This document shows, in pieces, positions 1 through 6,696 of a stretch of 10,946 nt of DNA (position 1 is its first letter; each line of letters opens with the position of its first letter). This stretch comes from Bacteroidales bacterium (GTDB lineage Bacteria; Bacteroidota; Bacteroidia; Bacteroidales; VadinHA17). The notes under the pieces are model-generated. The model did no database searches. It had not been told where the DNA came from and saw nothing but the letters and a program-made list of their open reading frames with translations. The position numbers and the translations under genes were made by a program. The DNA lies in NCBI GenBank assembly GCA_013314865.1, contig JABUEV010000042.1, forward strand, positions 1 through 10,946, read 5' to 3'.

Positions 1-176
1 TGAACTACCGGATGCCGGTCAGTGAATCCGTCAATGAGCCGGTGCAGAATAATGCCTTTCCTTATTGCTTCCGGATATTTAAGGTAATCGCGCCCCTTTA
101 CATAATCACCTATGTAGTTTCCTATGATAATTTTATCAGAATCACCGGACAAGTATATATGTGCCAGCACATTCAT
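1..176 (-). CDS. acpH: Acyl carrier protein phosphodiesterase (AcpH family), N-terminal part, cut by window edge
   Basis: Translating the minus strand from an ATG at 174-176 gives 58 residues with no stop before the window edge. The fragment begins MNVLAHIYLSG and continues with GNYIGDYVKG (residues 19-28) and LHRLIDGFTDRHP (44-56). This His/Asp-rich order (H6, D24, H45, D49, D53, H55) is the N-terminal hallmark of the AcpH/DUF479 family. Known members remove the 4'-phosphopantetheine arm from holo-acyl carrier protein in the cytoplasm. The usual family length is about 190-200 residues, so roughly two thirds lies outside the window. The start is well placed because it sits directly on the conserved MNxLAH opening. 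No Shine-Dalgarno sequence is evident. It is divergent from the GTPase gene at 436. The family call is secure from motifs; the enzymatic role is inferred from the family. Confidence 0.88.
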   Translation of the reverse strand, partial: MNVLAHIYLSGDSDKIIIGNYIGDYVKGRDYLKYPEAIRKGIILHRLIDGFTDRHPVV

Positions 177-333
177 ATATCAGCATAATAGTACAAAGAA
201 TTTGCCATATCCGTATTTTTAACTTAAACATTTTCTTTAACATATTTTCAATCAGAACCTATTATGGGCATAACAAACATTAAGTCAGACAGTTATGCAA
301 TAAATTAACATATTTAAAAATTAGTATATTTTA

Positions 334-365
334 TTCGTATAATTACATAGCAAATTATACATTTG
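334..365 (+). promoter_or_regulatory. Candidate Bacteroidota-type promoter for the GTPase gene
   Basis: TACATTTG at 358-365 is an exact match to the Bacteroidota -7 consensus TAnnTTTG. Twenty bases upstream lies TTCG (334-337), one mismatch from the TTTG -33 element. Transcription would begin near 372, giving a leader of about 64 nucleotides that contains both inverted repeats described next. Assigned by motif and spacing only; the surroundings are AT-rich, so chance matches are possible. Confidence 0.45.
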
Positions 366-378
366 TGAACATTAGTCG

Positions 379-408
379 ACCTGTTTTGGAAACGTCTTAA
401 AAACAGGT
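379..408. promoter_or_regulatory. Perfect 9-bp inverted repeat in the GTPase leader (operator or RNA hairpin)
   Basis: ACCTGTTTT at 379-387 is the exact reverse complement of AAAACAGGT at 400-408, with a 12-base spacer. It lies just downstream of the candidate -7 element and 27 bases before the GTPase start codon. It could be a dyad operator for a repressor or a hairpin in the transcript. It is not followed by a T-run on the plus strand, so a simple terminator is unlikely. Confidence 0.45.
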
Positions 409-411
409 TAA

Positions 412-424
412 ATTGTCAGACAAT
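412..424. promoter_or_regulatory. Short palindrome ATTGT-CAG-ACAAT before the GTPase start
   Basis: Five-base arms ATTGT (412-416) and ACAAT (420-424) flank CAG. It begins three bases after the 9-bp inverted repeat and ends 11 bases before the ATG, so it covers the place where a ribosome would bind. It could be a second operator half or part of a leader fold. On its own it is short enough to occur by chance. Confidence 0.25.
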
Positions 425-435
425 CTATAGAATTT

Positions 436-1779
436 ATGGTAAGAAAAAATGTAATAATAATCGGTGCAGCCGGAAGGGATTTTCATAATTTCAACACTTA
501 CTACCGGAATAATGAGGCATATAATGTGGTTGCATTTACAGCAGCTCAGATACCGGATATTGACGGGAGGAAGTATCCTGCGGAACTGGCAGGGCATTTA
601 TATCCTGATGGTATTCCCATATATTCAGAGGAGAAGCTTCCGGAGCTGATAAGGGAACTTAAAGCTGATGAATGTGTATTTTCCTACAGTGATGTGACTT
701 ACCAGAAGGTTATGTCGGTAAGTGCAATAGTAAATTCTGCAGGAGCTGGTTTTGTTCTTCTGGGTCCTTCATCCACCATGCTTAAAAGTTCAAAACCTGT
801 AATTGCCGTATGTGCTGTAAGGACTGGATGTGGTAAAAGCCAGACCTCAAGAAGGGTGATAGAATTACTCATGTCGCGTGGATTAAAGGTTGTGGCAGTA
901 AGACATCCGATGCCCTACGGGGATTTAAGGGCACAGAAAGTCCAGCGATTTGCCGGGATAAAGGACCTGGAACTGCATAAATGCACAGTGGAGGAAATGG
1001 AGGAATACGAGCCTCATATTGTAAGGGGAAATGTAATTTATGCCGGTGTTGACTATGAAGCGATTCTGCGTGAAGCCGAAAATGATCCTAAAGGATGTGA
1101 TCTGATTTTGTGGGACGGAGGCAACAATGATTTCCCATTCTATAAGCCCGATCTAATGATTACAGTCACCGATCCTCACAGGGCAGGCCATGAACTGAAG
1201 TATTATCCTGGAGAAGTTACTTTACGTATGGCTGACGTTGTTGTTATAAATAAAATTGACAGTGCTTCGCCCGAAGCAGTTCAGGTTGTAAGGGATAGCA
1301 TTGAAAAAGTCAATCCGGGCGCCGTAGTGGTTGATGCTGCATCTCCTATAAGGGTAGATGATCCGTCTCTAATCAGAGGGAAAAGGGTGCTGGTTGTCGA
1401 GGACGGCCCGACTCTCACGCATGGAGAAATGAAGTATGGTGCGGGAGTTGTTGCCGCAAAAAAATATAGCGCAGCCCAACTGGTCGATCCGAGGCCTTTC
1501 CTGACGGGAACCCTTGTGGATACATTCATTAAGTACCCTGAAATAGGAACACTACTGCCAGCTATGGGTTATGGTGCCGGACAGATGCGTGATCTTGAGG
1601 AAACAATAAACAAGTCTGATTGTGACAGTGTGATTATTGCAACACCTATTGACCTGAACCGGATAATCAAGATTACAAAGCCAACCACGAGAGTTTATTA
1701 TGATCTGCAGGAGATTGGTGACCCTGATCTAGCCCAGGTTCTTAATGAATTTTTACTGAAACATAATCTCAGCGTCTGA
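436..1779 (+). CDS. Predicted GTPase, cyclic 2,3-diphosphoglycerate synthetase-like (COG2403 family)
   Basis: The protein has 447 residues, close to the usual family length. Residues 5-20 (VIIIGAAGRDFHNFN) form an N-terminal Rossmann-like start. A second nucleotide-binding domain begins near 121, with a P-loop-like TGCGKSQTS at 130-138 (Lys134). It is a variant Walker A, lacking Gly or Ala at the first position. DGGNNDFPFYKPDL (227-240) and TDPHRAGHE (245-253) are conserved family blocks. NKID at 272-275 matches the guanine-specificity motif. The best-known relative is the archaeal cyclic 2,3-diphosphoglycerate synthetase, which cyclises 2,3-bisphosphoglycerate using ATP. Bacterial members are usually called predicted GTPases and their reaction is unclear. 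No membrane segments or signal peptide are seen, so it should be cytoplasmic. The first ATG follows the promoter and inverted repeats without a clear Shine-Dalgarno sequence. Its 3' end overlaps the convergent sugar kinase gene by 11 bases. Family call confident; substrate unknown. Confidence 0.85.
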   Translation: MVRKNVIIIGAAGRDFHNFNTYYRNNEAYNVVAFTAAQIPDIDGRKYPAELAGHLYPDGIPIYSEEKLPELIRELKADECVFSYSDVTYQKVMSVSAIVNSAGAGFVLLGPSSTMLKSSKPVIAVCAVRTGCGKSQTSRRVIELLMSRGLKVVAVRHPMPYGDLRAQKVQRFAGIKDLELHKCTVEEMEEYEPHIVRGNVIYAGVDYEAILREAENDPKGCDLILWDGGNNDFPFYKPDLMITVTDPHRAGHELKYYPGEVTLRMADVVVINKIDSASPEAVQVVRDSIEKVNPGAVVVDAASPIRVDDPSLIRGKRVLVVEDGPTLTHGEMKYGAGVVAAKKYSAAQLVDPRPFLTGTLVDTFIKYPEIGTLLPAMGYGAGQMRDLEETINKSDCDSVIIATPIDLNRIIKITKPTTRVYYDLQEIGDPDLAQVLNEFLLKHNLSV

Positions 1780-2848
1780 CTCTGGCATTGCCTTTCCAGA
1801 TGCTCCACACCTCTTCCTCATCTGCCGGCTGGCAATAATCGGTCAAGACTGTTGTTGCCAGGGCTCCGGTGGCCCATCCGAACTGAATCCATTTTTCAGG
1901 GGGCCATCCTTTGAGTATGCCATAAAGAAGACCGCCTACAAAGCCATCTCCTCCTCCTATCCGGTCGAGGACGTGAATTTCACGAGGTTCAACTGTGTGC
2001 CAGTTGTCTCCCTCAAGCATAATTGCTCCCCAGAGGTGCTGATTGGCATTTATCACCTGGCGGAGTGTTGTTGCAAAAACTGTTGTGCCGGAATAACTCT
2101 TTCGGACTTTTTCGATCATCTGTTTGAAACTGTCAATTTTAGAGGCAAGATTCTTACCCCCTTCTTCAGGCCCTTCGGCTCCCAGACATAACTGAAAATC
2201 CTCCTCATTCCCTACAAGAATGTCTGCTAAGCCGGCAATCTCCCTGAAGGTTTCTGACAATTCTTTTTCCCTGTTTTTCCAGAAGGATGCACGGTAGTTT
2301 AGATCAAAAGATATTCGAGTGCCATGCTTTCTCGCTTGACGGGCAAGCTGCAGGCAGAAATTACTTGTTTCAGGAGAAAGGGCAGCAATAAGACCTGAAA
2401 GATGAAGAATCTGAACACCTTCTTTAGCAAATAACCGTTCAAGATCAAAATCCTTCACATTAAGAGTTCTTCCAACTTCTCCGGCACGGTCATTGTGAAC
2501 TCTCGGTCCCCGGGGACCAAAGCCGCAATCGGCAATATTAAACTGGTGACGATATCCCCATGGTCCTCCCTGCTCTACTTCCCTGCCTTCATAAACCATG
2601 TGCCGGCTTGCCAGATTATCCTTTATCATCCTCGCAATCGGACTCTCCCTGACAAAAGTGGTGAGCACCTTGACCGGCAGGCCAAGAAATGATGAAACAC
2701 TTGCCACATTTGTCTCCGCGCTCGTGACGTACATTTCGAAAGTATGACTGCAATGAACTGCCTGTGAATTTACAGGGGTTATACGCACTCCCATGCTGGT
2801 CGGAACAACAAGCGACCATTTGTATTCCTTGCGAAGTCCAATTTTCAT
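1769..2848 (-). CDS. PfkB-family sugar kinase, 2-keto-3-deoxygluconate kinase-like
   Basis: The protein has 359 residues; PfkB kinases usually have 300-350. The C-terminal PfkB signature is clear: LDRIGGGDGFVGGLLYGIL at 294-312, with the catalytic base expected at Asp301 and the GGG anion hole at 298-300. The DRIGGGD form, together with FDLNYRASFW (181-190), resembles 2-keto-3-deoxygluconate kinases more than ribokinases or fructokinases. Those enzymes phosphorylate KDG with ATP in the cytoplasm. The N-terminal region SMGVRITP (18-25) and TSAETNVASVSSFLGLPVKV (42-61) follows the sugar-binding half of the fold, but the usual Gly-Gly before the xxN motif is replaced by Thr-Ser-Ala. Exact substrate is therefore uncertain. 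It lies 75 bases downstream of pgi on the same strand and is probably co-transcribed, since I found no terminator or TAnnTTTG motif in the gap. Confidence 0.82.
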   Translation of the reverse strand: MKIGLRKEYKWSLVVPTSMGVRITPVNSQAVHCSHTFEMYVTSAETNVASVSSFLGLPVKVLTTFVRESPIARMIKDNLASRHMVYEGREVEQGGPWGYRHQFNIADCGFGPRGPRVHNDRAGEVGRTLNVKDFDLERLFAKEGVQILHLSGLIAALSPETSNFCLQLARQARKHGTRISFDLNYRASFWKNREKELSETFREIAGLADILVGNEEDFQLCLGAEGPEEGGKNLASKIDSFKQMIEKVRKSYSGTTVFATTLRQVINANQHLWGAIMLEGDNWHTVEPREIHVLDRIGGGDGFVGGLLYGILKGWPPEKWIQFGWATGALATTVLTDYCQPADEEEVWSIWKGNARVRR

Positions 2849-2923
2849 AAAAGTTGTATACTGTTGAAGTTTTGATTACTTAGTGGTTGATGAAATACTT
2901 TAGTCCCGAAATGTTTCACACAA

Positions 2924-4267
2924 TTATTTCAATCTGGCTTTAAGTTTTTTTGCCGCTTCCTCATAGCCAGGTTTGTTGAGCAATGCAAACATATTGTTTT
3001 TGTAGGCTTCCACTCCAGGCTGATCGAATGGATTCACGTCAAGAATATAACCGCTTAAAGCACAGGCAATCTCAAAGAAGTAGATTATCTGTCCGAAATA
3101 AAACTCATTAAGCTCCGGAATCTCAAGTGTTATGACAGGGACGCCGCCATCGGTATGGGCAAGGACGGTTCCGGTTTCAGCACTCCTGTTAACTTCTGAA
3201 AGTCTTTTCCCGGCCAGAAAGTTAAGCTGGTCCTGGTCTTCAGTTTCTTTGGGGATGGTAATTCTTTTTTCCTGGCTTCTTACTGAAAGCATTGTCTCGA
3301 AAATTATTCTCTGGCCTTCCTGGATATATTGTCCGAGTGAATGGAGGTCAGTAGTATATTCAACTGAAGCGGGGAAAATTCCTTTCCCCTCTTTGCCTTC
3401 GCTTTCCCCGAAAAGCTGTTTCCACCATTCTGCAAGATAATGAAGCCTCGGGGTAAAGGAAACAAGAATTTCAACAGACCGGCCGCTCTGCAGAAGAAGA
3501 TTTCTTGCAGCAGCATACAAGAGAGCAGGATTTGATGAAGCAGTCTTGTTGGACCTGGTAACTGCCTGCATAGCTTTTGCTCCCTTTACAATTTCCTTTA
3601 TGTCATGACCATTCACAGCAACCGGCAACAGCCCTACAGGGGTAAGGAAAGAGTATCGTCCTCCAACATTATCCGGAATGACAAATGTCTCATAACCGTT
3701 TAGCTCAGCCAGTGAACGAAGGGCTCCTTTACTCTTGTCCGTGACAGCAATTATTCTGTCGGCGGCCACTGCTTTGCCTACTTTTCTTTCAAGATGGTCT
3801 TTTAATATCCTGAATGCAATGGCCGGTTCGGTTGTTGTTCCTGATTTTGAAATAACTATGATTGAATAATTTCGTGAATCAAGCACCTCCATGAGATCAG
3901 CCAGATAGTCTTCACAAATATTCTGCCCCGCGTACAATACTGTATGATGTTTGGATTTCAGAATTGGGGCAAAAGAATGGGAGAGGGCCTCTATTGCCGC
4001 TCTGGCTCCCAGGTATGAACCTCCAATGCCTATTACCACGGTCGTATCGGAAACAGACCGGAGATGTTTTGCAATTTTTTCTATCCTGTCAATCTGTGGA
4101 ATTATATCATCAGGGAGAGACAGCCATCCCAGAAAATCACTTCCGGCTCCGGTGCCTGAATTAAGCGAATCCAGATGTCTCAGTGATTGTTGTGCCAGTG
4201 CAAATATTTCTTCGTCTGAAATGAAAGCGCCGGCATTTTTAAGGTTAACGTTCAGAATATCTTTCAT
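2924..4267 (-). CDS. pgi: Glucose-6-phosphate isomerase
   Basis: This cytoplasmic enzyme interconverts glucose 6-phosphate and fructose 6-phosphate. The protein has 447 residues, the length of the short bacterial (Bacillus/Thermotoga-like) form. Two SIS sugar-phosphate domains are visible. [18 protein letters not shown] (about 78-95) and SKSGTTTEP (140-148) form phosphate-binding loops. [17 protein letters not shown] (202-218) is the first family signature. [10 protein letters not shown] (287-296) carries a conserved acidic loop, DLHSLGQ (307-313) the conserved His309, and [10 protein letters not shown] (414-423) the second signature, with the expected catalytic Lys423. I chose the ATG at 4267. 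A GTG immediately upstream (4268-4270) would add one residue and is less likely. It is separated from the upstream lipoprotein gene by a strong terminator and leads into the sugar kinase gene, probably as an operon. All key motifs are intact. Confidence 0.96.
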   Translation of the reverse strand: MKDILNVNLKNAGAFISDEEIFALAQQSLRHLDSLNSGTGAGSDFLGWLSLPDDIIPQIDRIEKIAKHLRSVSDTTVVIGIGGSYLGARAAIEALSHSFAPILKSKHHTVLYAGQNICEDYLADLMEVLDSRNYSIIVISKSGTTTEPAIAFRILKDHLERKVGKAVAADRIIAVTDKSKGALRSLAELNGYETFVIPDNVGGRYSFLTPVGLLPVAVNGHDIKEIVKGAKAMQAVTRSNKTASSNPALLYAAARNLLLQSGRSVEILVSFTPRLHYLAEWWKQLFGESEGKEGKGIFPASVEYTTDLHSLGQYIQEGQRIIFETMLSVRSQEKRITIPKETEDQDQLNFLAGKRLSEVNRSAETGTVLAHTDGGVPVITLEIPELNEFYFGQIIYFFEIACALSGYILDVNPFDQPGVEAYKNNMFALLNKPGYEEAAKKLKARLK

Positions 4268-4291
4268 CACAGCATATTTTTACTATTGTGA

Positions 4292-4299
4292 CAAATTTA
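4292..4299 (-). promoter_or_regulatory. Candidate -7 element for pgi
   Basis: Read on the minus strand, this is TAAATTTG, an exact TAnnTTTG match. Transcription would start near 4286, giving a leader of about 19 nucleotides. No TTTG-like -33 element is visible at the expected distance, where the sequence is the loop of the upstream terminator hairpin. The motif directly follows the terminator's T-rich tail. Confidence 0.35.
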
Positions 4300-4300
4300 A

Positions 4301-4333
4301 ATAAAAAGCCGTCAGGTCTTCCCTGGCGGCTTT
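4301..4333 (-). terminator. Rho-independent terminator after the DUF2807 lipoprotein gene
   Basis: AAAGCCGTCAGG (4305-4316) pairs with CCTGGCGGCTTT (4322-4333) across a five-base loop. The stem is 12 bp with a single A/G opposition on the plus strand, which becomes a C/A mismatch on the minus strand. On the minus strand the stem runs into TTTTTAT, a classic terminator tail. It sits 31 bases after the lipoprotein stop codon and so insulates pgi from it. Confidence 0.85.
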
Positions 4334-4364
4334 AAAATAAATGGAAAAATATGTTGAAATGAAG

Positions 4365-5084
4365 TTACCTTTTCTGAATAGAACCCGCACTTGAACTATG
4401 TGCATCAATAAACCCGGGATTTCCCTTGTAGTTGATATCTCCGGCACTTGAGGCTCTCGCAGTGAGTCTTTCAGTTACATAGATGCTTGCATCTCCTGCA
4501 CTTGATGCTGATATGTTTGCTTCTTTTGCCTTAAGATTGTAGGCATTCAAATCTCCTGCACTGCTTAGCGATGCCCCTAGAAATTCTGTTTCACCGGCAA
4601 GTGTAACATCGCCCGAACTGCTGATGTTAACTCTAACCTCCCTGGCTGTCAGTTCAAGTTTGATATTTCCGGCACTGCTGGCAGACAATTCAATAATCTC
4701 GCCTCTGACAGGCATTTCTCCAATAATGTCTCCTGCACTTGATGTCGTTAACGAATTTAAATCCCGCATGGTTACGTAAACTCTTTTCATGGCTGCCTCA
4801 CGGATATTTGCGCGGGAATAAACATTCAGAATTCCGCCTTTGTTTTCAGTAACAATGTACCCATGCAGATTTTCATCTGCTTCAACAACAATCGATTCTT
4901 TGTCCCCCTGACTCAGATAAACATCAATTCCGGAGCTTACTCTGATACCGTCAAAATTACCTGCCTGCCTCTCCTTTTTGACGACATTGTTATTGCCATA
5001 TACTGTCCTGCGTGGCTGTCCGTCTATGCAGGCTGTAATACTAAGGCAGAATGCAGTGATCAGCAGAATTTTAATATTTTTCAT
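4365..5084 (-). CDS. DUF2807 'head GIN domain' lipoprotein with SSAG repeats
   Basis: The protein has 239 residues. The N-terminus is a lipoprotein signal: a hydrophobic stretch at 5-18, then lipobox I16-T17-A18-C19, so the mature protein is expected to be lipid-anchored. NNNVVKKERQAGNFDGIRVSSGIDVYLSQG (31-60) is the typical start of the head GIN (DUF2807) domain. From about 115 onward, SSAG or SSSG recurs seven times, at 115, 136, 155, 174, 194, 212 and 231, a period of 18-21 residues that suggests a right-handed beta-helix or solenoid. Such proteins are common in Bacteroidota envelopes and sometimes labelled putative adhesins, but no function is firmly established. No obvious surface-export acidic motif follows Cys19. 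The start is the ATG just before the signal peptide; no Shine-Dalgarno sequence is seen. It is a single-gene unit, ended by the hairpin at 4301-4333. Confidence 0.88.
   Translation of the reverse strand: MKNIKILLITAFCLSITACIDGQPRRTVYGNNNVVKKERQAGNFDGIRVSSGIDVYLSQGDKESIVVEADENLHGYIVTENKGGILNVYSRANIREAAMKRVYVTMRDLNSLTTSSAGDIIGEMPVRGEIIELSASSAGNIKLELTAREVRVNISSSGDVTLAGETEFLGASLSSAGDLNAYNLKAKEANISASSAGDASIYVTERLTARASSAGDINYKGNPGFIDAHSSSAGSIQKR
4383..4742 (-). repeat. Imperfect tandem coding repeats (SSAG units) within the DUF2807 gene
   Basis: Seven imperfect units of about 57 bases encode the SSAG turns of the lipoprotein. The plus strand shows recurrent words such as TCTCCTGCACTTGATG (4492-4507 and 4729-4744) and a shorter copy near 4552-4562. 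The repeat is structural at protein level and is diverged at DNA level. Confidence 0.75.
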
Positions 5085-5140
5085 TTGTTAGTCTTTTATT
5101 TTCAATCTAAAGACATGAGATGAATAGAAATGATGCATAC

Positions 5141-5163
5141 AGTGAAAATTTTTTTATTTCACT
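5141..5163 (-). terminator. Weak AT-rich hairpin, possible terminator after the PD40-SPOR gene
   Basis: AGTGAAA (5141-5147) pairs with TTTCACT (5157-5163) around a nine-base A/T loop. It lies 40 bases downstream of the stop codon of the minus-strand PD40-SPOR gene. The stem is short and AT-rich and lacks a strong following T-run, so termination here is only possible. The rest of the 118-base gap (5085-5202) shows no promoter motif for the lipoprotein gene that I can recognise. Confidence 0.25.
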
Positions 5164-5202
5164 TGTATGAATGAAATGTTTTAGAAATATATGGGGGAAT
5201 AT

Positions 5203-6681
5203 TTATTTGAAAAGTCCGGGGTCGAGCGATCTGACGTTGTTAACAAAAGCAACAACAAAGGCATCAGGGTATCCTTCTGCCTTCATCTGTGATGCAAAAC
5301 TCCTTGCTTCAGCCAGGCTGTTGAATTCACCTGCACAACTGCGGTACAATCCATTATACAGATATTCGTATGTGCTATATAATTTTCCGCTGATTTTTAT
5401 TTGATAGCTTCCTTTAGGATTTTTGCCCGAAAAGAACTGAACGCGGTAAATGACATTTGTTTGAGGTTTTGCCGTTTCTTCAGTCACTGTCTGAGGTTTT
5501 GCCTGCGGTCTGGATTCTGCCGCGGCCGGTTTTTTGGTTTCTTCAGCAGAAGTCTTTTGCGTGGCTGGAACAGAACGGGCCTGATTATTTAACGGTTCAG
5601 CAGGTTTTGTCGGTGTCTCTTGTTTTGGCACTTCAGCAATTTTCCCCATAGTTGGCAATCCTGCATCAGCCAGATAAGCAAGGGCTTTTGATATATCCTG
5701 AAAAGTATCAGCTGCATATTTATTCTTAAAAGTAACACGGTACAGGCGGGCGATCTTTTTGCCTGTCCTTCCTTTTGAAGTGAATATAGCTGATTTTCCG
5801 TCATTGGGATCAATAGCGAAAGCTATCTCGTCATTTGAGGTGTTGACAGCTTTGGTAAGGTTAACCGGCTGTTCCCAGTTTTTGCCATTGTAAAGGCACA
5901 TGTAGAGGTCATATCCTCCAAATCCTCTGTTACCTTCTGAAGAGAAAAAGAGATTATTTTCCTTATCAAGGAAAGGGAACATCTCATTAAGATTTGTATT
6001 TATTGTTTTTCCAAGGTTTTCAGGAGTTGACCATTTGAATCCCTCCTTTCTTGTTATAAATAAATCAAGGCCTCCAATGGATCCTTTCCCATTTGAAGCA
6101 AAAATCATTGTATTCCCGTCATTAGATATGGCAGGGTGAGTGTAAACCGAACGGTCTGAACAAAAGTTTAAAGGCTCTTTGTCGCTGACCCATGTACCCC
6201 TGCGGTTTTTGCCAAACTGGTATCTGGCTTCATATATTTTTTCAGAGCTGTTATCATCGGGCCGTTTTGTATAATACATTGTTGAGAAGTCGCTTGTAAA
6301 AGTTACAGCTTCAGCGGGAAATGAGAAGGTCTCATCAGGAGAGAATAGCATTTTTGTTCCGATTATGGTATCGGTAAGGACGGAGTAGTAAGCTTCTATA
6401 GTGCCGAATGAAACATGGTCGGGGACCATCTTGCCCTCGTTCCTTGAATGTGAGAGGTAGATAATTCCATCCTTGTAGAATCTTATTCCTGAGGAGGGAG
6501 GAATTATTTCCAGCCTGAAGGGATCGATCCTGATAAGCTGTGTTTTATCAAGTGTATCCTGTACACTTATTGTTGCCCCATGTATATTACTAACCAATGA
6601 ACATGGCCCGGGTTCAGTCCCGGAAGGCGAAACCACGGCTGAGATTCCAGATAGTAATATAATTCCGCTTAATTTTTTCAT
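5203..6681 (-). CDS. Secreted PD40 beta-propeller protein with C-terminal SPOR domain
   Basis: The protein has 492 residues. An N-terminal hydrophobic stretch (4-18) after MKK looks like a signal peptide; no lipobox is seen. The middle carries PD40/WD40-like repeats: HPAISNDGNTMIFASN with GGLDLFIT (182-210), EMFPFLDKENNLFFSSEG with GGYDLYMC (233-262), and EIAFAIDPNDGKSAIFTSKG (285-304). A Pro/Lys/Ala/Thr-rich linker spans about 352-408. The C-terminus (about 411-480) matches a SPOR domain: YRVQFFSG, NGLYRSCAGEF, SLAEARSFASQMKAEGYPDAFVV. SPOR domains bind peptidoglycan strands stripped of stem peptides. The gene starts 15 bases after the PorP-like gene stops, on the same strand, so the two are almost certainly one operon. 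Usual partners of PorP-type proteins carry PD40 with an OmpA-like domain; here SPOR takes that place. Role as a periplasmic anchor or scaffold for the PorP-like barrel is inferred. Confidence 0.82.
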   Translation of the reverse strand: MKKLSGIILLSGISAVVSPSGTEPGPCSLVSNIHGATISVQDTLDKTQLIRIDPFRLEIIPPSSGIRFYKDGIIYLSHSRNEGKMVPDHVSFGTIEAYYSVLTDTIIGTKMLFSPDETFSFPAEAVTFTSDFSTMYYTKRPDDNSSEKIYEARYQFGKNRRGTWVSDKEPLNFCSDRSVYTHPAISNDGNTMIFASNGKGSIGGLDLFITRKEGFKWSTPENLGKTINTNLNEMFPFLDKENNLFFSSEGNRGFGGYDLYMCLYNGKNWEQPVNLTKAVNTSNDEIAFAIDPNDGKSAIFTSKGRTGKKIARLYRVTFKNKYAADTFQDISKALAYLADAGLPTMGKIAEVPKQETPTKPAEPLNNQARSVPATQKTSAEETKKPAAAESRPQAKPQTVTEETAKPQTNVIYRVQFFSGKNPKGSYQIKISGKLYSTYEYLYNGLYRSCAGEFNSLAEARSFASQMKAEGYPDAFVVAFVNNVRSLDPGLFK

Positions 6682-6696
6682 ATATCAGATAAACTG

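Noticed and set aside
177..435. Possible small genes in the 259-base AT-rich spacer
   Set aside because: No frame of useful length with coding character is visible. The only open frame reaching into it runs antisense to the start of the GTPase gene.
4268..4270. GTG as the start codon of pgi
   Set aside because: It is immediately followed by an ATG in frame, so the ATG at 4267 is the simpler and more likely start.
4383..4742. Recurrent TCTCCTGCACTTGATG words as a possible CRISPR or intergenic repeat
   Set aside because: The copies are in frame within a coding sequence, imperfect, and explained by the SSAG protein repeat.
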